From positions 2,377,255 to 2,441,254 of the forward strand of contig NZ_GL892076.1 in NCBI RefSeq assembly GCF_000213975.1: a stretch of 64,000 nucleotides of DNA, written 5' to 3'. The translations under genes and the position numbers were made by a program. Under the pieces are notes generated by a model, which saw only the letters and a list, made by a program, of their open reading frames with translations, had not been told where the DNA came from and searched no databases. Positions 7,222 through 16,577 of the stretch are shown piece after piece; the stretch's first letter is position 1; the number at the start of each line of letters is the position of its first letter. This DNA is from Centipeda periodontii DSM 2778 (GTDB lineage Bacteria > Bacillota > Negativicutes > Selenomonadales > Selenomonadaceae).

Positions 7222-8589
7222 TCATGAACGCGCGTGAAGCTTCGCCTGTCGCATCCGATTTTCGATCACACGCAGGCGGATCATAAGCAGTACAGCACCG
7301 ACGATGATACCGCCGTTCAGTCCCACCCAGTAGCCATAGGGACCAAGCTCCGTCCAGCCCGCGAGCACATAGCCGCTCGGCAGCCCGATCCCCCAGAACG
7401 AGAGCACGGCGAGCCAGAATGTGACGGTGACATCCTTATAGCCGCGCAAGGCTCCCTGCAGAGGTGCATTCACACAGTCGCAGAACTGCATGACGAGCGC
7501 ATAGAGCAGGAATACGCGCAGGAGTTCCTGCACCTCCGGATTCGTCGTGTAGAGCGCAGCAACAGAGTCGCGCATCGCCGCGAGTGCGAGCGCAACGACA
7601 CCGACGAAGAGGAGTGTCAGTACACGGCTGAGGCGGATGTAGGCGCGTGCGCCATTCTCGCGCCCACCGCCGACCTCGAAGCCGACGAGAATCGTGATCG
7701 CCATGGAAACGGAGAGCGGCAGCATGTAGACGATCGTGGTGAAGTTCATCGCCGCCTGGTGCGCAGCGAGCACGGTCGTACCGTACGCCGCCATGAGGAG
7801 CCCGACCGCGCCGAAAATGCTCTGCTCGCAGAACACCGTGAGCCCGATTGGTACGCAGATGGCAAGCAGCGCCCACCAGTCGCCAAGAATCGGTTTTGGC
7901 AGGCGCGCGAAGACATGGTAACGCGCGAACTCTTTCATACGCAGAACAACGATGCTGTTCAGCACGAGAAAAACGCAGTAACTCAGTGCGGCGCCAAGCC
8001 CCGCACCCGGCCCGCCGAGCGCCGGCATCCCAAAAGTGCCGTACATGAAGATGTAGTTCAGCACAATGTTGATCGGAATCGTCGTCATTGTGATATACAT
8101 GGTGAGCCGCGTCCGCCCATGCGCGTCGATGAAGTTCCTGAGAACAATCGCGGGGGCAACGGGAATAAGACCGACAGCGATGTAGGACAGATACTCCATC
8201 GTGATCCCCTCAACGACCGGCTCAAGCGCGAGAGCACGCACGAGATAGGGAACTGTGAGGACACCGATCACGAGCAGGAGCACGGCAAGGAGTGTCGCCC
8301 AGTAGAAGCTCTGCTGAACGACGCTCCGAATCTCCCGCCTCCGCCGTGCACCGTAGTGCTGGGCGATGACGGGTGTCAGCCCGGAGATGAGCCCCATAAA
8401 GGCTCCGAATACGGGAAAGAAAATGCTCGCCCCGACGGCAATGCCTGCGAGATCCTCCTTGCTGATATGTCCCGCCATAACTGTATTGAAAAAGCCGGGC
8501 GCCATAAGCGAAATCTGCGTGACAAGGATCGGGAGGAGCACGATGAAGAACTGACGCGCGCGCGCCGGATAGCCATGGACTTCCTGCAA
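7222..8589 (-). CDS. MATE family efflux transporter
   Basis: The protein has 455 residues with about 12 hydrophobic segments in two halves, the layout of Na+- or H+-driven multidrug and toxic compound exporters. The N-terminal IVLLPILVTQISLMAPGF and GLISGLTPVIAQHYGA blocks, and the equivalent second-half segment from about residue 235, fit the NorM-like branch. It starts 25 bases after the amidase stop and is probably co-transcribed with it. The cargo cannot be predicted. About 130 bases without a gene follow before the ndh promoter, and no clear terminator is seen there. Confidence 0.92.
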   Translation of the reverse strand: MQEVHGYPARARQFFIVLLPILVTQISLMAPGFFNTVMAGHISKEDLAGIAVGASIFFPVFGAFMGLISGLTPVIAQHYGARRRREIRSVVQQSFYWATLLAVLLLVIGVLTVPYLVRALALEPVVEGITMEYLSYIAVGLIPVAPAIVLRNFIDAHGRTRLTMYITMTTIPINIVLNYIFMYGTFGMPALGGPGAGLGAALSYCVFLVLNSIVVLRMKEFARYHVFARLPKPILGDWWALLAICVPIGLTVFCEQSIFGAVGLLMAAYGTTVLAAHQAAMNFTTIVYMLPLSVSMAITILVGFEVGGGRENGARAYIRLSRVLTLLFVGVVALALAAMRDSVAALYTTNPEVQELLRVFLLYALVMQFCDCVNAPLQGALRGYKDVTVTFWLAVLSFWGIGLPSGYVLAGWTELGPYGYWVGLNGGIIVGAVLLMIRLRVIENRMRQAKLHARS

Positions 8590-8614
8590 TCAGTTCCTCC
8601 TCCTTCCCAAAAGG

Positions 8615-9760
8615 TCATCCAAAGTAATCGGCAATGCCGTCCGCAATCCCCTGTGCAGTCTTCTTGACCCCCGACTCGCTGTTCATCATCTGCTCCTCAT
8701 CCGGATTCGAAATGAAGGAAATCTCCACGAGGATCGCGGGCATATCCGTATGCTTCACCACATAGAAATTGCACGTCTGCGTCCCGCGATCAACCGTCCC
8801 TAGGGAGTCGACGAGCGCCGTACGCACGCTGTCGGCAAGTTTTTTCGACCGTTTTGACCCATTCGTGTAGTAGTACGCCGTCGTCCCCTTCACCTCGCGG
8901 TTCGTGAACGCATCCGCATGAATGGAGAGGAAGATGTCCGCCTTTGCCTCGTTGGCAATGTCGCAGCGCGCCTGAAGCTCCTCGACCGACGTCGCGCTCG
9001 CGCCCTTCGGCGAGACCTCGGTATCGCCCGTACGCGTAAGGATCACCGTTGCTCCCTCCGCCTCAAGGAGGCGCTTGAGCTCACGACTGACACGCATCGT
9101 CACGGACTTCTCCATAATGCCTGTCGGTCCGATCGCGCCCGAGTCGCTTCCTCCATGTCCGGGATCAATTGCAATTCTGCGCCCCTTCATGCCGGTAATC
9201 GCTGAGAGATCACGATCCAGTTGATCCCGATCATACGTCCCATCTGCTTCCTCATCATCCTGCGCGGGCGGCTGAATCGGCGTCACAGCGGGCTTGTTCT
9301 CCCACGCAGGCCTCGACATATTTTCTGCGGGTGACTTGCCAAAGTCCATGACAATGCGCGGCTTGTCTCCCTCGAGCGCGAAGATCTTCCATCCGCCCTT
9401 TTCTACCGTTGTCTCCACGACAATGCGCACGGTGGACGCATCGAACTGCGCCACACGCACAGAGGAGACGAGCGGCGAATCCACAGAGACATTCTTCTTT
9501 GACTCCGGCGCAATCCACGCATTCTGCACATCCAGAACAATACGGGTTGGGTTCGACAGCACGCTCTGCCTGTAGGAGACGGGGCGGTCAGAATCCACGA
9601 CAACACGAACATTCCCGTCCGTCTTTCCGATACGGACCCCCGTAATCTTCGCCATGTCCTTCGCGCGGTCACTAAATGCAGCCTCAGCGGAGGACGCAGG
9701 CGCAACGGTTCCGAGTACAGCGATGATGAGCGCAATGAGCAGTAAAAATATACGGCGCAA
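8615..9760 (-). CDS. N-acetylmuramoyl-L-alanine amidase with AMIN domain
   Basis: This periplasmic zinc amidase cuts the bond between muramic acid and the peptide stem, as AmiC does in daughter-cell separation. A signal peptide (about residues 1-28, cut near SSAEAAF) leads into an AMIN targeting domain (about 37-140), a Pro-rich linker and an Amidase_3 domain (about 194-378). Metal and catalytic residues are visible in IDPGHGGSDSGA, ME-KSVT, SIHADAF and ILVEISFISN. The start is TTG with GGGAGGG seven bases upstream. AMIN-containing exported amidases fit an outer-membrane-bearing cell. Repeat copy 3 lies 32 bases upstream, so its promoter may be in or beyond that element. Confidence 0.93.
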   Translation of the reverse strand: MRRIFLLLIALIIAVLGTVAPASSAEAAFSDRAKDMAKITGVRIGKTDGNVRVVVDSDRPVSYRQSVLSNPTRIVLDVQNAWIAPESKKNVSVDSPLVSSVRVAQFDASTVRIVVETTVEKGGWKIFALEGDKPRIVMDFGKSPAENMSRPAWENKPAVTPIQPPAQDDEEADGTYDRDQLDRDLSAITGMKGRRIAIDPGHGGSDSGAIGPTGIMEKSVTMRVSRELKRLLEAEGATVILTRTGDTEVSPKGASATSVEELQARCDIANEAKADIFLSIHADAFTNREVKGTTAYYYTNGSKRSKKLADSVRTALVDSLGTVDRGTQTCNFYVVKHTDMPAILVEISFISNPDEEQMMNSESGVKKTAQGIADGIADYFG

Positions 9761-9792
9761 GAATCTACCCTCCCAAAAAATAAACGGATAAA

Positions 9793-9953
9793 GGAATCAC
9801 TGATAAATTCAGCCATGCCATCTTGACGCATCTTTTTCGCCCTGCCTGCGTCAGCAAATCCTCCACAGAGCATTCCTCTGTGTCCGGTTTGTTTCCTTGA
9901 CAGGACCAAAAAATCTGCGCCAATCTGACAGACTTCATTTTATCAGTGATTCC
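9793..9953 (-). repeat. MITE-like element, copy 3, with TAAA target duplication
   Basis: The 161-bp element is bounded by GGAATCACTGATAA and TTATCAGTGATTCC, perfect inverted ends. TAAA flanks both sides (9789-9792 and 9954-9957). The apical stem is CACAGAG/CTCTGTG, differing from copy 2 by paired changes. It is inserted in the U-tract of the terminator that ends flagellar cluster A, and just upstream of the amidase gene. Confidence 0.88.
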
Positions 9954-9954
9954 T

Positions 9955-9994
9955 AAAAACCTGCGAAGTATGCTTTTCAGCTGCTTCGCAGGTT
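9955..9994 (-). terminator. Terminator of flagellar cluster A
   Basis: On the minus strand AACCTGCGAAG pairs perfectly with CTTCGCAGGTT around a loop of about 15 bases, followed by a T-run (TTTTTA). It lies 27 bases after the motE stop. Repeat copy 3 abuts the T-run. Confidence 0.85.
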
Positions 9995-10021
9995 CTCTCC
10001 ATCCGATATACTGATTCCCTT

Positions 10022-10630
10022 TTACTGTGCCTCTGCGGCAGCCTCCGCCGGCTCTGTACCCGGCACAGAAGCATTCGCTGCCGCGTTCCGCGCATTCATC
10101 GTCCGACGCGGTACCCCTTCGTAGATAATCCGTGTGATCTGTGCGGCACGCTCCGGCTCAAATGCCGTCAAGACCTTCGCCGCATTGCTCTCATCCATAC
10201 GCTGAAGGATGGCAATGCAGAGATCAATGTCGAGCGTTTCCATGACCTTTGCCGCATCCGCCGGCTTCATATCGTTGTAGAGACGTGCCAGCTTTGTCAC
10301 GCGCTTCTTCTCGGCAGCCTCGCGCTCCTTTTGCTGCTTTTCAATCTCTGCTTTCGAGATCTTCACGCTCTCGGGAGCCTTCTTGGGAGCTGCCGCTGCT
10401 GTACTTCCAGGCGATGCAGGAGCACCTGACGAGGACGACTGTGCCGTCTGCGACCCTCCCGCCGTCGGCGGAACAAAGTACTCGCCAATGATTGGGAGCT
10501 CATGCAGACCGTATTCCTCGTTCAGTGCCTGCGTATCAAAGAGCCGCAGATAGACACCGAGTGCAAAGCCTCCTGCGACCAGTACGAGGAGTAAGATCAG
10601 TCCAAATAGGATTTTCAATTTCTTCCGCAT
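10022..10630 (-). CDS. motE: MotE-like flagellar chaperone protein with MgtE-N fold
   Basis: The 202-residue protein has one N-terminal membrane segment (about residues 5-27), a low-complexity Ser/Ala/Pro linker, a charged coiled coil (KISKAEIEKQQKEREAAEKK) and a helical repeat domain (ARLYNDMKPADAAKVMETLD, AAKVLTAFEPERAAQIT) like the MgtE intracellular N domain. Proteins of this build encoded after fliJ are named MotE and are thought to help stator protein MotC; that role is from family knowledge. It is the last gene of cluster A and is followed by a terminator. Confidence 0.8.
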   Translation of the reverse strand: MRKKLKILFGLILLLVLVAGGFALGVYLRLFDTQALNEEYGLHELPIIGEYFVPPTAGGSQTAQSSSSGAPASPGSTAAAAPKKAPESVKISKAEIEKQQKEREAAEKKRVTKLARLYNDMKPADAAKVMETLDIDLCIAILQRMDESNAAKVLTAFEPERAAQITRIIYEGVPRRTMNARNAAANASVPGTEPAEAAAEAQ

Positions 10631-10679
10631 GGAATTCCCTGCCCTCTTTCTCTTCCCCTAACGAATTCCGGCTGCACGG

Positions 10680-11279
10680 TCACCGATAGATGTCCAGAAC
10701 GTTCGTCACATAATTCTGCGTCTCCGCGTAGGGTGGAACGCCGCCATACGCCTTTACCGCATCCGGTCCCGCATTGTAAGCGGCAACCGCCTTCTTCACG
10801 TCACCGTCAAAGGTATCCAGCATCTCACGCAGATACTTTGCACCGCCCTCGACATTGCTCTTCATATCATAGGGATTGACGCCGAGGCTCGCTGCCGTCT
10901 CCGGCATCAGCTGCATAACGCCGACTGCCCCCGCAGGTGAAACAGCATTCTGATTGCCGCCGGATTCCACCTCTGCGACCGCTGAGACCAGTTTCGGATC
11001 CACTGCATATCTCTGGGCCGCAGAATGAATCACGCGCGCAAGATCCGGATTCGCATAGTTCGCACGCTCTGCCGCCGTCACCGGATGAGCAGCGGCGGTC
11101 TCCTGCACACGCTGCGCAGCATGTGCCTTGGTTGCCGCAGACGCGGTGTTCTTATTGATCTCCTGCTGGAGCTTCGCGGCAAAATCCATCCCCGGCAGCT
11201 GTTGGTTTTGAATGGAGAACTGTCCCTCGATCTCTGCGATACGCGCCTGTATCTGCTTTACGCCGGAAAGATCCATCAT
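10680..11279 (-). CDS. Lytic transglycosylase (SLT domain), flagellar cluster
   Basis: The C-terminal half (about residues 85-199) is a soluble lytic transglycosylase-type muramidase. VSAVAEVESGGNQNAVSP holds the catalytic Glu, followed by GAVGVMQLMPETAASLGV and AVAAYNAGPDAVKAYGG. The N-terminal 80 residues lack a clear signal peptide, so export through the flagellar apparatus is possible (inference). Position between fliJ and motE suggests that it opens the peptidoglycan for the rod. The start overlaps the fliJ stop (ATGA); the second Met could equally be used. Confidence 0.9.
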   Translation of the reverse strand: MMDLSGVKQIQARIAEIEGQFSIQNQQLPGMDFAAKLQQEINKNTASAATKAHAAQRVQETAAAHPVTAAERANYANPDLARVIHSAAQRYAVDPKLVSAVAEVESGGNQNAVSPAGAVGVMQLMPETAASLGVNPYDMKSNVEGGAKYLREMLDTFDGDVKKAVAAYNAGPDAVKAYGGVPPYAETQNYVTNVLDIYR

Positions 11280-11743
11280 ACTGCTTCCTCCAATTCCCTA
11301 TTTCGCATGGTCAGCTGCAGGCCGATCTCATCGAGCATTTTCTGCTCCTCCTGCAAGACCGCCGCCTTGTATTCCGCAAGGCGCTTTTCTCTCAGTTTTT
11401 CGATGCTCTTAAGAGCACTCATCTGCTCCATCAGCACTTTGAGCCGCTTTTGTCGCTCGGCATTCGCCTGCAGGATCACCTGCTGCTGATCCTCGATCTG
11501 TTGACGCTTCCAACCAAAGAACTGATTGAAGCTCATCAGTGTCCCGATCTTGATGCGCGTTCCCTCTTTCGAAAGATTCTCGTAGTCCATCTGTCCTCGG
11601 TGCATCTCCTCGAGGAGCTGGCGCTGATAAGCACGTGCATCCTCAAGACGACGCACGGCTTCGGCAAAGGCAACCTCTGCCTCCTCCTTCTTCATCCGCG
11701 TCACCTTGAGCAGTGTTTCGAGCTGAAATCGAAATTTTTTCAT
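11276..11743 (-). CDS. fliJ: Flagellar export protein FliJ
   Basis: This 155-residue, almost entirely alpha-helical coiled-coil protein starts MKKFRFQLETLLKVT, the FliJ signature. FliJ is the central stalk of the flagellar export ATPase complex, turning within the FliI ring and cycling export chaperones. The ATG overlaps the fliI stop by four bases, so it is translationally coupled to it. Confidence 0.92.
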   Translation of the reverse strand: MKKFRFQLETLLKVTRMKKEEAEVAFAEAVRRLEDARAYQRQLLEEMHRGQMDYENLSKEGTRIKIGTLMSFNQFFGWKRQQIEDQQQVILQANAERQKRLKVLMEQMSALKSIEKLREKRLAEYKAAVLQEEQKMLDEIGLQLTMRNRELEEAV

Positions 11744-13119
11744 GATGCTGCCTCAGCGGCGGGTGCCGCAGTCTTGCCCACGGCTGCGAGCAAGCGCTGC
11801 TCCGTCTCCTCGTAGGAGGTCACCTCATAGATGTCCTGCCGCAGGAATTCATTGATGCCCTCAATCTTTTGGATGGCTGCGTCGATCTTCGGACTCGAGC
11901 CCTTGACGTATGCTCCGATGTGAATGAGATCCTCTGCCTCGGCATAGACGGCCATGAGTTGGCGCATGTCCTGTGCTGCCTCCAGATGACTCTTGTCCAC
12001 CACCTCGTACATGACGCGGCTGACACTTCCGAGCACATCAATCGCGGGAAAATGATTCTGCGCCGCGATCCTGCGCGAGAGCACGATATGACCGTCGAGA
12101 ATGGAGCGAACAGCATCTGCAATCGGCTCATTCATATCATCACCATCTACGAGGACAGTGTAGATTCCTGTGATCGAGCCCTTTTCACTCGTTCCCGCAC
12201 GCTCAAGCAGGCGCGGCAACATGGCAAAGACGGACGGCGTATAACCGCGCGTCGCGGGCGGCTCGCCAATGGTGAGACCGACCTCGCGCTGTGCCATCGC
12301 AAAGCGCGTGACAGAATCCATCATAAGGACGACCTTATGCCCCTGATCGCGGAAGTATTCGGCGATCGCAGTGCCGGTCATGGCTCCCTTGATGCGGACA
12401 AGCGCAGGCTGATCGGAGGTTGCAACGACCACCACGGATCGCTTGAGCCCCTCCTCACCTAAATCGCGTTCGATAAAGTCACGCACCTCGCGTCCGCGCT
12501 CCCCTACGAGAGTGATGACGCTGATATCTGCCTCCGTATTGCGTGCAACCATCGAGAGGAGGGTGGACTTTCCAACCCCCGAGCCCGCCATAATACCGAT
12601 GCGCTGTCCGTCACCGAGCGTGATCAGCCCGTCGATCGCACGCACGCCGACATAGAGATTGTCGTGGATGCGCGGACGTGTCAACGGCGGTGGTGGCGGT
12701 GCCTGCAAGGGATATTCCTCCGTTGCCAGAATCGGTCCCTTGCCGTCAATCGGATTGCCGAGACCGTCGAGCACACGCCCGAGCAGCTCCGGCCCGACCT
12801 TGACACGCAGACGACGACCGGTCGCGACAACCTCACAGCCGGGGCCGATGCCCTGCATCTCGCCGACCGGCATGAGGAGCACACTTCCCTCACGGAAGCC
12901 CACCACCTCGGCAGGCACAGGCGGCATGCCGGAAAAATGTGAACTCACATAACAGAGTTCCCCAACCGTGACCGTCGGTCCCTGCGACTCGATGACAAGC
13001 CCGATGATCTGTGTCACCTTGCCCGTCAGTTTCATCGGGGAAGCCTTACGGAGTGCATCCTGAAATTTTTGGATATCTATGGAAAATGGGGGATTCCCCC
13101 CCGTTTCACTCTTATTCAT
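11740..13119 (-). CDS. fliI: Flagellum-specific ATP synthase FliI
   Basis: FliI is the hexameric ATPase that energises export of flagellar subunits. The Walker A motif is GIMAGSGVGKSTLL, followed by VTLVGERGREV, MMDSVTRFAMAQREV (Walker B region) and GEPPATRGYTPSVFAMLPRL, all close to F1-ATPase beta subunits. I chose the ATG at 13119 (about 459 residues), which overlaps the fliH stop as ATGA; an upstream in-frame start would intrude 90 bases into fliH. A run of seven G lies near the fifth codon. Confidence 0.95.
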   Translation of the reverse strand: MNKSETGGNPPFSIDIQKFQDALRKASPMKLTGKVTQIIGLVIESQGPTVTVGELCYVSSHFSGMPPVPAEVVGFREGSVLLMPVGEMQGIGPGCEVVATGRRLRVKVGPELLGRVLDGLGNPIDGKGPILATEEYPLQAPPPPPLTRPRIHDNLYVGVRAIDGLITLGDGQRIGIMAGSGVGKSTLLSMVARNTEADISVITLVGERGREVRDFIERDLGEEGLKRSVVVVATSDQPALVRIKGAMTGTAIAEYFRDQGHKVVLMMDSVTRFAMAQREVGLTIGEPPATRGYTPSVFAMLPRLLERAGTSEKGSITGIYTVLVDGDDMNEPIADAVRSILDGHIVLSRRIAAQNHFPAIDVLGSVSRVMYEVVDKSHLEAAQDMRQLMAVYAEAEDLIHIGAYVKGSSPKIDAAIQKIEGINEFLRQDIYEVTSYEETEQRLLAAVGKTAAPAAEAAS

Positions 13120-13907
13120 AGCATAACTTCCCGCACAGCCTTTTTCAGCTGTTCGATCTGCGTCTGAAGACGCGCGTCCACACTGCCGTTCGGGGTTTCC
13201 ACAAGACAATCACCCGGCTTCAGCCCCTCATCGGAAGTGATCGTGAGATTCGTATCCCCCGCAGTCAGTAGGCTTCGAAGCTCATCGCGTGCCATCAGAA
13301 CAAAATCATAGCTGTCCGGCGGGACGTGAACAATGATCTCTTTCTGATCCTTCACACGCAGGATGGCATCGCGCACAACAGGCAAAACCATCTGCGGCAC
13401 ATCGATGAAGTGCTGCGGCAGAACGCGCTCCACCGCCGTCATGGCAATGGAAACAATATCCTGCTCCGCATGGATCACATAGTCCCGCATGGCATCATGC
13501 GCATCGCGCAGAGTTTTCTCCGCCCGCGCATTCGTCTGGCGGATAAGCTCTGCCATCTCCTCGCGGACGGCTGCTTCTCCCGCCTCTCTGCCGGCGGCAA
13601 ATCCCTCGTCATGCCCTTGCGCGCGTGCCTCTTCGCGATCCTGTTCAATCTGTTTCTGCGCCTCACTGAGAAGCCGGTCACGTTCCTCCTCGGCTTCCCC
13701 GCGAAGGACTGCAACATGGATCTCCGCCTCTTTGACGCGCTCATCCATCGCCTGCTCACGCTCGGCAATACGCGCGAGGAGGCTCTGTGCGGCCTCTTCG
13801 CTGAGGCCTTCCTCCTCGTCGTCTGCACGTGGCGGCGGCGGCGGGGGGGGCACGTCGATGAGATGCGGGTTCTCTTCCCAGACGGCTGCCTTGATAACTC
13901 TAGACAA
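13116..13907 (-). CDS. fliH: Flagellar assembly protein FliH
   Basis: FliH is the regulatory stator of the FliI ATPase and links it to the C-ring. The 263 residues contain a seven-proline tract (about residues 19-25), a long charged coiled coil (residues 35-130) and a C-terminal V-ATPase-E-like domain ending in VDARLQTQIEQLKKAV. The start is TTG at 13907, with GGGAG nine bases upstream, overlapping the fliG stop. The proline codons include an uninterrupted run of eight C (13843-13850), a possible slippage site. Confidence 0.9.
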   Translation of the reverse strand: MSRVIKAAVWEENPHLIDVPPPPPPPRADDEEEGLSEEAAQSLLARIAEREQAMDERVKEAEIHVAVLRGEAEEERDRLLSEAQKQIEQDREEARAQGHDEGFAAGREAGEAAVREEMAELIRQTNARAEKTLRDAHDAMRDYVIHAEQDIVSIAMTAVERVLPQHFIDVPQMVLPVVRDAILRVKDQKEIIVHVPPDSYDFVLMARDELRSLLTAGDTNLTITSDEGLKPGDCLVETPNGSVDARLQTQIEQLKKAVREVML

Positions 13908-14922
13908 TCATCTCGTCTCCCTTGCCACGCGAAATCACAATCTCGCCCTTGTCCTCGAGCACGCGGATGACACCGACAACCTTCTGCTGTGCCTCTTCCA
14001 CGTCGCGAATTTTGACCGGTCCCATGAACTCGATCTCCTCACGCAACATATCGGCAGCACGCGTCGACATGTTCTTGAACACCTTCTCTGCGACCTCCTG
14101 CGGCGTTGCCTTGAGCGCGAGCGAGAGATCCTTTGTCTCCACTTGGCGCAGGACAAGCTGCAGCGAGCGATCGTCGATCTGAACGATGTCCTCGAAGACG
14201 AACATGAGCTTTTTGATCTCCTCGGCAAGCTCCGGGTTGTCGACCTCAAGTGTCTCGACAATCGCCTTCTCTGTCGTGCGGTCGACGCGGTTGAGCACCT
14301 CGACGATCGCCTTGATGCCGCCTGCGGAGGTGAAGTCCTGTGTCACCATCGACGACAGCTTCCTCTCCAGCACACGCTCGACCTCACGAATGAAGTCCGG
14401 GGATGTGCGATCCATGATCGCCACGCGCTTTGTGACCTCGACCTGAGCCTCCGGCGGGAGCGCCCCGAGGACGGTCGCCGCCTGATCGGGATCGAGGTAG
14501 GCCAAAATGAGCGCGATGGTCTGCGGATGCTCGTTCTGAATAAAGTTGAGCAGCTGCGCGGGATCCGTCTTGCGCAGGAAGTCGAAGGGACGTACCTGCA
14601 GACTCGTCGTAAGGCGATTGATAATCTCGAGCGCCTTGTCGGGACCGAGTGCCTTCTCCAACACATTCTGTGCATACTGCAGACCGCCCGAGGAGATGTA
14701 GTCCTGTGCCATGCACATGGAGTAGAATTCGGCAATAACCTCTGCCTTCAGCGCTGCGGAAACCTGCTTCTGGTTCGCGATCTCAAGCGTCAAATGCTCG
14801 ATCTCATCATCATCCATATGTTGGAACAGCTTTGCCGAGTACTCAGGACCAATGGCGATGAAGAGGATCGCCGCTTTCTGCTGGTTGGTCAGATTATCGC
14901 TGGAATACAACATATCCGCCAT
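13900..14922 (-). CDS. fliG: Flagellar motor switch protein FliG
   Basis: FliG forms the torque-generating ring between FliF and FliM and interacts with the stator. About 340 residues remain from ATG 14922, which has GGAGGAGG seven bases upstream, rather than the longer frame starting inside fliF. Visible blocks are NLTNQQKAAILFIAIG at the N-terminus, DPAQLLNFIQNEHPQTIALILAYL (armadillo middle domain) and the C-terminal charged helix RSLQLVLRQVETKDLSLALK that bears the stator-contacting residues. Confidence 0.96.
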   Translation of the reverse strand: MADMLYSSDNLTNQQKAAILFIAIGPEYSAKLFQHMDDDEIEHLTLEIANQKQVSAALKAEVIAEFYSMCMAQDYISSGGLQYAQNVLEKALGPDKALEIINRLTTSLQVRPFDFLRKTDPAQLLNFIQNEHPQTIALILAYLDPDQAATVLGALPPEAQVEVTKRVAIMDRTSPDFIREVERVLERKLSSMVTQDFTSAGGIKAIVEVLNRVDRTTEKAIVETLEVDNPELAEEIKKLMFVFEDIVQIDDRSLQLVLRQVETKDLSLALKATPQEVAEKVFKNMSTRAADMLREEIEFMGPVKIRDVEEAQQKVVGVIRVLEDKGEIVISRGKGDEMIV

Positions 14923-14924
14923 GA

Positions 14925-16505
14925 TCAGTCCTCCTCCATAAGCCACGTCTTAACGAGGAGTGCAACCTCTTCCGGCTTGCTGTCGATGAGGGCGAGCAGC
15001 GCGAGTTTCTGATTCATCTGATGCTGCTCCTCCTCGGAGAGATCTTCTTCCTCGACCTCTCCTGCCGCGATCGCTGCGGCACGCTCCTCTGCAATACGCT
15101 CCTCTTCGAGGCGCTGTGCCTCCTCGGCAGCCTCGCGCTCAAGACGCTTCTTGCGGCGATACATGAGAATGCCGCCGATGATGAGGGCGATGACGAGCAG
15201 TGCAAGTCCGACCTGTGTGTAGAAGATGCGATCCTGGCGATCCTTCTCCGCCTGCTCCTCGGCTGCGCGGCGCTCGGCCGCCTCCGTGCTGAACGGCAGT
15301 GGCTCGACGGAAATCGTATCGCCGCGCTGCGGATTGATGCCCGCTGCGCTGCTCACCGTGCGCAGGATGCTCTCCTGCTGCGGCTGGGTCACATCGTCGT
15401 TGACGAGGACGGCGACCGTCAGACGCCGGATGGATCCCGGCGAGGCAATGACGTGCTGACGCTCCTCGTTGATCTCGTAGTTCTTGGTGGACTCTTTCTT
15501 CTCATATTCGGCATTGGCATTTGCCTCCTGCTCCACATAGCCGGGGACATTGCTCTGCACACCTGCGGGACCGCCGGGATTCGTCGAGCTGCCGACATAG
15601 CTCTCGGAGATATCCTGCTGACTGCGGATGATACCCGCATCATCCACAACCGGCGTAAAGGTCTGGCGATCGGTCAGGCGGTCGTCAAAGTCAAGCTCCA
15701 CGCTGACGCGTGCGAACGCACGCCCCTCACCAAGGGTCTGATCGAGGAGGGACTGAACCTTCTTCTCGATATTATCCTGCACCTTGCGCGTCATATCGAG
15801 CTGAGTGAGCGTCTTGACGCCGATGGAGTTTTCGTCTTGATCGTCCGGATCGTTGAGGATCTTGCCCGTATCGTCGACAATCGTGATATTCTCAGGCGTC
15901 AGCCCCTTCACGCTGTGCGCGGCGAGGTTGACAATGCCCTTGATTTCCTTCTTGGTCAGCTCCGCATGGGGTTTGAGGCGCAGCATAATCGATGCCGTTG
16001 CGGGCTTCTCCTCTTTCTTATAGAGGCTGTCCTCGGGCAGTACAATGTGGACACGCGCCTTCTCGACCGCCTCAATCTGCTCAATCGTACGGGTCAGCTC
16101 CCCTTGGAGGGCCTGCAGATAGTTGACGCGGTTCTGGAACTCGGTGACGCCCAGTTTGCTGTCATCGAAGATCTCAAAGCCCTTGTTCCCGCGCGGCAAT
16201 CCTTGTGTTGCGAGATTCAGGCGCGCCTCATGAACATTTTTCGTTGGAACGAGGATTGTCGTGCCTGTTTTATTTTCCTGTACCTCGTAGGTGATCTTCG
16301 ATTCGCGCAGCTGATTGGCAACCTCGCCTGCGTCCTTGGTCTCCATGTCGGTGAACAGCGGCACCATATCGGGCTTGCTGCCATACCAAAAGCTCACACC
16401 AAAGATGAGGACGAGGATCGCGAGCGCTGAACCGAGCATGATATAGCGCTGGCGCTTGTCAAAGCGTTCCCACAAGGCAAGACCGCGCTCTTTCCACTCT
16501 CCCAT
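14925..16505 (-). CDS. fliF: Flagellar MS-ring protein FliF
   Basis: FliF is the membrane ring on which the basal body is built. The 526 residues have two membrane segments (about 22-44 and 430-450) around a large periplasmic region. NRVNYLQALQGELTRTIEQI and VEKARVHIVLPEDSLY mark the secretin-like ring-building YscJ domain. The C-terminal cytoplasmic tail (MNQKLALLALIDSKPEEVALLVKTWL) binds FliG. The stop is two bases from the fliG start. Confidence 0.96.
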   Translation of the reverse strand: MGEWKERGLALWERFDKRQRYIMLGSALAILVLIFGVSFWYGSKPDMVPLFTDMETKDAGEVANQLRESKITYEVQENKTGTTILVPTKNVHEARLNLATQGLPRGNKGFEIFDDSKLGVTEFQNRVNYLQALQGELTRTIEQIEAVEKARVHIVLPEDSLYKKEEKPATASIMLRLKPHAELTKKEIKGIVNLAAHSVKGLTPENITIVDDTGKILNDPDDQDENSIGVKTLTQLDMTRKVQDNIEKKVQSLLDQTLGEGRAFARVSVELDFDDRLTDRQTFTPVVDDAGIIRSQQDISESYVGSSTNPGGPAGVQSNVPGYVEQEANANAEYEKKESTKNYEINEERQHVIASPGSIRRLTVAVLVNDDVTQPQQESILRTVSSAAGINPQRGDTISVEPLPFSTEAAERRAAEEQAEKDRQDRIFYTQVGLALLVIALIIGGILMYRRKKRLEREAAEEAQRLEEERIAEERAAAIAAGEVEEEDLSEEEQHQMNQKLALLALIDSKPEEVALLVKTWLMEED

Positions 16506-16577
16506 AATCTCTTTCCCTTCAAGTCATCACGGTTATGCAACGCCGCCCAAGGGGCGTACAAAAACGGCAGGCAGTCC

